DNA of 54,410 nucleotides from positions 1-54,410 of the forward strand of contig JAFSIA010000035.1 in assembly GCA_017440045.1 (NCBI GenBank). The letters run 5' to 3'. This DNA is from Lachnospiraceae bacterium. Its GTDB lineage: Bacteria; Bacillota; Clostridia; Lachnospirales; Lachnospiraceae. Under the pieces are notes generated by a model that ran no database searches, was not told the origin of the DNA, and worked only from the letters and a program-made list of their open reading frames with translations. Positions 52,013 through 54,410 of the stretch are shown piece after piece. Numbering within the stretch: position 1 is the first letter of the stretch; each line of letters begins with the position of its first letter. A program made the translations under genes and the position numbers.

Positions 52013-53014
52013 ATGAGTAAATTAAATGAAATCATCTCAAACTTAAAGACTAATGAAGTTTTTATTCAAACACATAACTTTCCGGACCCGGATGCTATAT
52101 CAAGTGCATTTGGTCTTCAGTACCTTTTAAAGGTTAATGGTATTGAGGCGACAATATGTTACAAAGGAAAGATTGACAGATATAATACAAGAAAAATGAT
52201 GGAGCTTTTTGGAATACGCGCAGTAAATGTAGACCGATTAGGTGACTCTATAAAGGATAGAAAAATAATATTAATAGATGCACAAAAGGGAAGTGGAAAT
52301 ACTTATGAGCTTGACAATGAAGGTGTTATGAGCATTGACCACCATCCGATTTTTGAGCATTATGAATATATATATGAAGATATTAGAGACAATGTGGGAG
52401 CGTGTGCTTCGATTATTGCATCATATTTTTTTGAAAATAACATTGAGATGCCAACAAATGTTGCAACAGCACTTTTGTATGGAATAAAGATAGATACGGC
52501 ACAGCTTACAAGACGAGTATCAGACCTTGACTTAGATATGTTTTATAAGCTTTTTCACAAGGCTGATAAGGAGAAGGTTGCATTTCTTGAGTCCAATTCA
52601 ATTCAGCTTGAGGATTTAAAGGCTTATGGCAGCGCTATAGAATCTATAAGTGTAGAAGATTATGTAAGCTTCGCTAATACAGGTAAGGATTGTCCGGAGG
52701 CACTTATTGCTGAAGTGGCTGACTTTATGATAGAGATTCAAAATGTGTACTTTTCTGTTGTATATTCTGTTCGTTGTGATGGAATTAAGATTTCAGCTCG
52801 TAGCGAGGAAAACAGCGGTATCAATGCAGGAGAGGTTGTCATAAAGGCATTGGAAGGCTTGGGTACAGGTGGAGGACATGATACAGTTGCAGGTGGATAT
52901 GTGTCACTTAGAGGTGTTGCAGAATCTGCAGAGGTTCTTATTACACGTATAAAGTCAAACTTCAAGAAGATACTTGAAATATATTTCAAAACGGAAATTC
53001 GTCAGGTTATATAA
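52013..53014 (+). CDS. DHH family phosphoesterase (NrnA-like)
   Basis: A 333-residue DHH/DHHA1 protein. Motif I is THNFPDPDA, with Asn where DHD-type proteins have Asp; motif III is the DHH itself in SIDHHPI; the C-terminal DHHA1 region has GGGHDTVAGG. Relatives are NrnA oligoribonuclease/pAp phosphatases and c-di-AMP hydrolases. The substrate is not fixed; the altered first motif makes reduced or changed activity possible. ATG 52013 has AAAAGGAAAAGG upstream; GTG 52010 is an alternative. Confidence 0.88.
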   Translation: MSKLNEIISNLKTNEVFIQTHNFPDPDAISSAFGLQYLLKVNGIEATICYKGKIDRYNTRKMMELFGIRAVNVDRLGDSIKDRKIILIDAQKGSGNTYELDNEGVMSIDHHPIFEHYEYIYEDIRDNVGACASIIASYFFENNIEMPTNVATALLYGIKIDTAQLTRRVSDLDLDMFYKLFHKADKEKVAFLESNSIQLEDLKAYGSAIESISVEDYVSFANTGKDCPEALIAEVADFMIEIQNVYFSVVYSVRCDGIKISARSEENSGINAGEVVIKALEGLGTGGGHDTVAGGYVSLRGVAESAEVLITRIKSNFKKILEIYFKTEIRQVI

Positions 53015-53018
53015 ACTA

Positions 53019-53045
53019 AATGGAAGTTGCTTTGTAACTTCCATT
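53019..53045. terminator. Hairpin after DHH phosphoesterase gene
   Basis: Perfect ten-base arms AATGGAAGTT / AACTTCCATT with a seven-base loop right after the stop codon. No T-tract follows; the next hairpin (53051) is the better terminator. Confidence 0.4.
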
Positions 53046-53050
53046 AAAAT

Positions 53051-53104
53051 AATCCCTTGTGTACTAGCTTATTGTAGTGAAAGTGGTTACACAAGGGGTT
53101 TTAT
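53051..53104 (+). terminator. Intrinsic terminator before ECF S component gene
   Basis: Thirteen-base arms AATCCCTTGTGTA / TACACAAGGGGTT (one wobble pair) with a 24-base loop, followed by TTTTATT. It could end the upstream transcript. Confidence 0.6.
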
Positions 53105-53127
53105 TATGTAGAAAAACAATGTATAAT
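53099..53127 (+). promoter_or_regulatory. Candidate promoter of ECF S component gene
   Basis: TTTTAT (53099-53104), 17-base spacer, TATAAT (53122-53127). The -35 is weak. Confidence 0.4.
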
Positions 53128-53151
53128 GGGAAATTATGGAGGGCTAAAGAG

Positions 53152-53676
53152 ATGAAAAAGACTGATATAAAGAGGCTTGGCATGTCTGCTATGCTTATTG
53201 CTGTAGGCCTTGTGCTGCCGTTTTTTACAGGTCATATACCTAAAATAGGAAATATGATGCTTCCTATGCATATACCAGTGTTTATTTGCGGATTTATCTG
53301 TGGTTGGAAGTACGGTGCGGTCGTAGGATTTGTTCTTCCACTATTGCGTTCGGTGATTTTCGGTATGCCAGTGTTATATCCAGTAGCGGCGGCAATGGCA
53401 GTAGAGCTTGCGACATATGGCCTTGTATGTGGATTGATATATTATCATTCAAAAAGGAGCATTATATCTATATATGTTTCAATGATTGCGGCGATGATTA
53501 GTGGACGCATTTTATGGGGAATAGCAGAGGTTGCTCTTTTGGGAATAAAGGGAAATGCGTTTACATGGCAGGTATTTATATCAGGTGCATTCTTAAACGC
53601 AATTCCAGGTATTATTCTGCAACTAATTGTAGTTCCTTTGATTGTTACAAGAATAAAGCCGGCAGCACGAGTGTGA
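53152..53676 (+). CDS. ECF transporter S component, substrate unassigned
   Basis: A 174-residue membrane protein with about six hydrophobic segments. It contains LGMSAMLIAVGLVLPFF, LPMHIPVFICGFICGWKYGA and VELATYGLVCGLIYY, features of the S-component fold of ECF vitamin transporters. ATG 53152 follows GGAGGGC; a longer frame from 53077 crosses a terminator. No riboswitch could be recognised upstream, so the vitamin (folate, pantothenate, thiamine or other) is open. ATPase and T components are elsewhere. It is 28 bases upstream of the kinase gene. Confidence 0.8.
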   Translation: MKKTDIKRLGMSAMLIAVGLVLPFFTGHIPKIGNMMLPMHIPVFICGFICGWKYGAVVGFVLPLLRSVIFGMPVLYPVAAAMAVELATYGLVCGLIYYHSKRSIISIYVSMIAAMISGRILWGIAEVALLGIKGNAFTWQVFISGAFLNAIPGIILQLIVVPLIVTRIKPAARV

Positions 53677-53704
53677 TTGTTCAGATTTAAAGAGAGGAAT
53701 TTAT

Positions 53705-54319
53705 ATGAATAAGACGGTTGCATCTATAAGTAATATTGTTGATAAATTAAGGGATGAAAAAGAATATTTACTTGTGGCAATAGATGGTCGCTGTGCATCT
53801 GGGAAAACAAGTATTGCTTTGGAACTAAAGGATATCTATGGTTGTAATGTAATCCATATGGACCATTTTTTTCTGAGAGAAGAGCAACGAACAGGTGAAA
53901 GACTTAACGCTGTAGGAGAAAATATTGATCATGAGCGTTTTTTAGATGAAGTGTTGCTACCTTTAAGGAGTGGAAAGTCCTTTTCATATCGTCCATACAA
54001 TTGTGGTTTACATCAATTTGATGAACCTATATTCATAGAGCCTAAAGCAATAAATATTATTGAAGGTTCTTATTCGTGTCATGATAAATTGTATGAGTAT
54101 TATGATATGAGGATATTCTTATCTGTTGAGTCGGATGAACAATTTAGAAGAATTGTGAGAAGAAATGGAGTTGATAAAGCAACAGTATTTAAGGAAAAGT
54201 GGATTCCTATGGAAGAACAATATTTCTCCTTATTATCTATTTATGATAGATGCGAATATTGCTTTACTACAGAACAAAGCGGACAAGTCCGCATCAACTC
54301 CCTAAATCCCTCTATCTAG
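53705..54319 (+). CDS. Uridine kinase-like P-loop protein with repeat-derived C-terminus
   Basis: A 204-residue P-loop protein of the uridine kinase/phosphoribulokinase family. Walker A is DGRCASGKTS (about 25-34), VIHMDHFFL is strand 2 with its acidic residue, NIIEGSYSCHD follows, and RRIVRRN is the lid. Such enzymes phosphorylate nucleosides or vitamins. It follows the ECF S component at 28 bases, so it could trap the imported vitamin by phosphorylation; inference. The last 15 residues or so (from the Ser-Gly after FTTEQ) and the stop codon are encoded by the 139-bp repeat, so the original C-terminus may be altered. Confidence 0.8.
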   Translation: MNKTVASISNIVDKLRDEKEYLLVAIDGRCASGKTSIALELKDIYGCNVIHMDHFFLREEQRTGERLNAVGENIDHERFLDEVLLPLRSGKSFSYRPYNCGLHQFDEPIFIEPKAINIIEGSYSCHDKLYEYYDMRIFLSVESDEQFRRIVRRNGVDKATVFKEKWIPMEEQYFSLLSIYDRCEYCFTTEQSGQVRINSLNPSI

Positions 54320-54410
54320 AGGGACTTGCTCCGCTTTGGCGCGAAACGCATGTCACGAAGTGACAATTTCCTTATGCGTTTCTGCGCATCCTCGCGGAGC
54401 GTTTTTTATC
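54272..54410 (-). repeat. 139-bp structured repeat, copy B (inverted relative to copy A)
   Basis: Reverse complement of 1327-1465 with two differing bases. It starts inside the kinase gene and runs to the window edge, so its true end, and whether the flanking palindrome of copy A is also present, are unknown. In this orientation the hairpin GCGGAC-AA-GTCCGC (54281-54294) lies nearest to the gene. Confidence 0.9.

Noticed and set aside
53046-53151. Folate or thiamine riboswitch before the ECF S component
   Set aside because: The segment is explained by a terminator and a promoter; none of the conserved aptamer blocks of THF, TPP or FMN riboswitches were seen.
53677-53704. Riboswitch between S component and kinase
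   Set aside because: Only 28 bases and no conserved motif.
1327-54410. Two inverted repeats enclosing most of the window as a composite transposon
   Set aside because: The interior is full of core genes (clpB, gltX, folC, folP, fabH, topoisomerase), there is no transposase, and 53 kb is too long for such an element.
1-54410. CRISPR array, tRNA or rRNA genes
   Set aside because: No direct-repeat/spacer pattern, cloverleaf or rRNA signature was recognised by eye; a dedicated search could still find a tRNA.

Overview
The window looks like a chromosomal segment of a low-GC Firmicute of the class Clostridia, most likely a Lachnospiraceae-type bacterium. The basis is AT-rich sequence, strong AGGAGG-type ribosome sites, TTGACA/TATAAT promoters, a CIRCE heat-shock operator, ECF-type vitamin transporter S components, DUF4430/DUF5050/DUF1292/PilZ proteins and a fused FolB-FolK. 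Species cannot be assigned from sequence alone. No rRNA, tRNA, CRISPR array, prophage or complete transposon was seen.

Layout. (1) 1-975: decayed remnants of a RhuM-like gene and an XRE-type regulator. (2) 964-2707: a cobalamin locus: a promoter, two tandem cobalamin riboswitches separated by a terminator, a perfect-type palindrome and a 139-bp repeat, then a DUF4430 lipoprotein and an ECF S component. (3) 2872-4231: a TauE/SafE exporter and an LprI-like lipoprotein. (4) 4275-18183: an accessory envelope/transport block: a two-component system with an FtsX-type ABC transporter, an XRE-methyltransferase fusion with a serine hydrolase, a heterodimeric ABC exporter, and a second ABC-2-type transporter. 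(5) 18311-24930: DUF3267 protease-like protein, a frameshifted membrane-anchored gene, PilZ, VanZ-like, two PLP aminotransferases, a DUF368 polyprenyl-phosphate carrier and a membrane-anchored Mrr-type nuclease. (6) 25000-26840: a non-core interval with a possible 21-residue hydrophobic peptide, a Fic protein and two CIRCE-like sites. (7) 26870-46788: mostly core genes: clpB, gltX, a UvrD-type helicase, MATE exporter, soluble chemoreceptor, ECF sigma factor with membrane partner, fabH, and a topoisomerase IV-type pair. (8) 46880-54410: folate genes (folC, folP, folB-folK), DegV, DHH phosphoesterase, an ECF S component and a uridine-kinase-like protein whose 3' end runs into an inverted second copy of the 139-bp repeat.

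How it fits together: the cobalamin riboswitches probably switch a B12 capture and uptake pair off when B12 is plentiful. The response regulator/kinase probably control the adjacent ABC transporter. HrcA (CIRCE) probably controls clpB. A FabT-like palindrome overlaps the fabH promoter. The points most worth a second look are the 139-bp structured repeat present at both ends, the split tandem riboswitch arrangement, the duplicated CIRCE flanking fic, the small hydrophobic ORF with its own promoter, the A7 frameshift at 19029-19035, the clpB leader terminator and the FabT-like operator.
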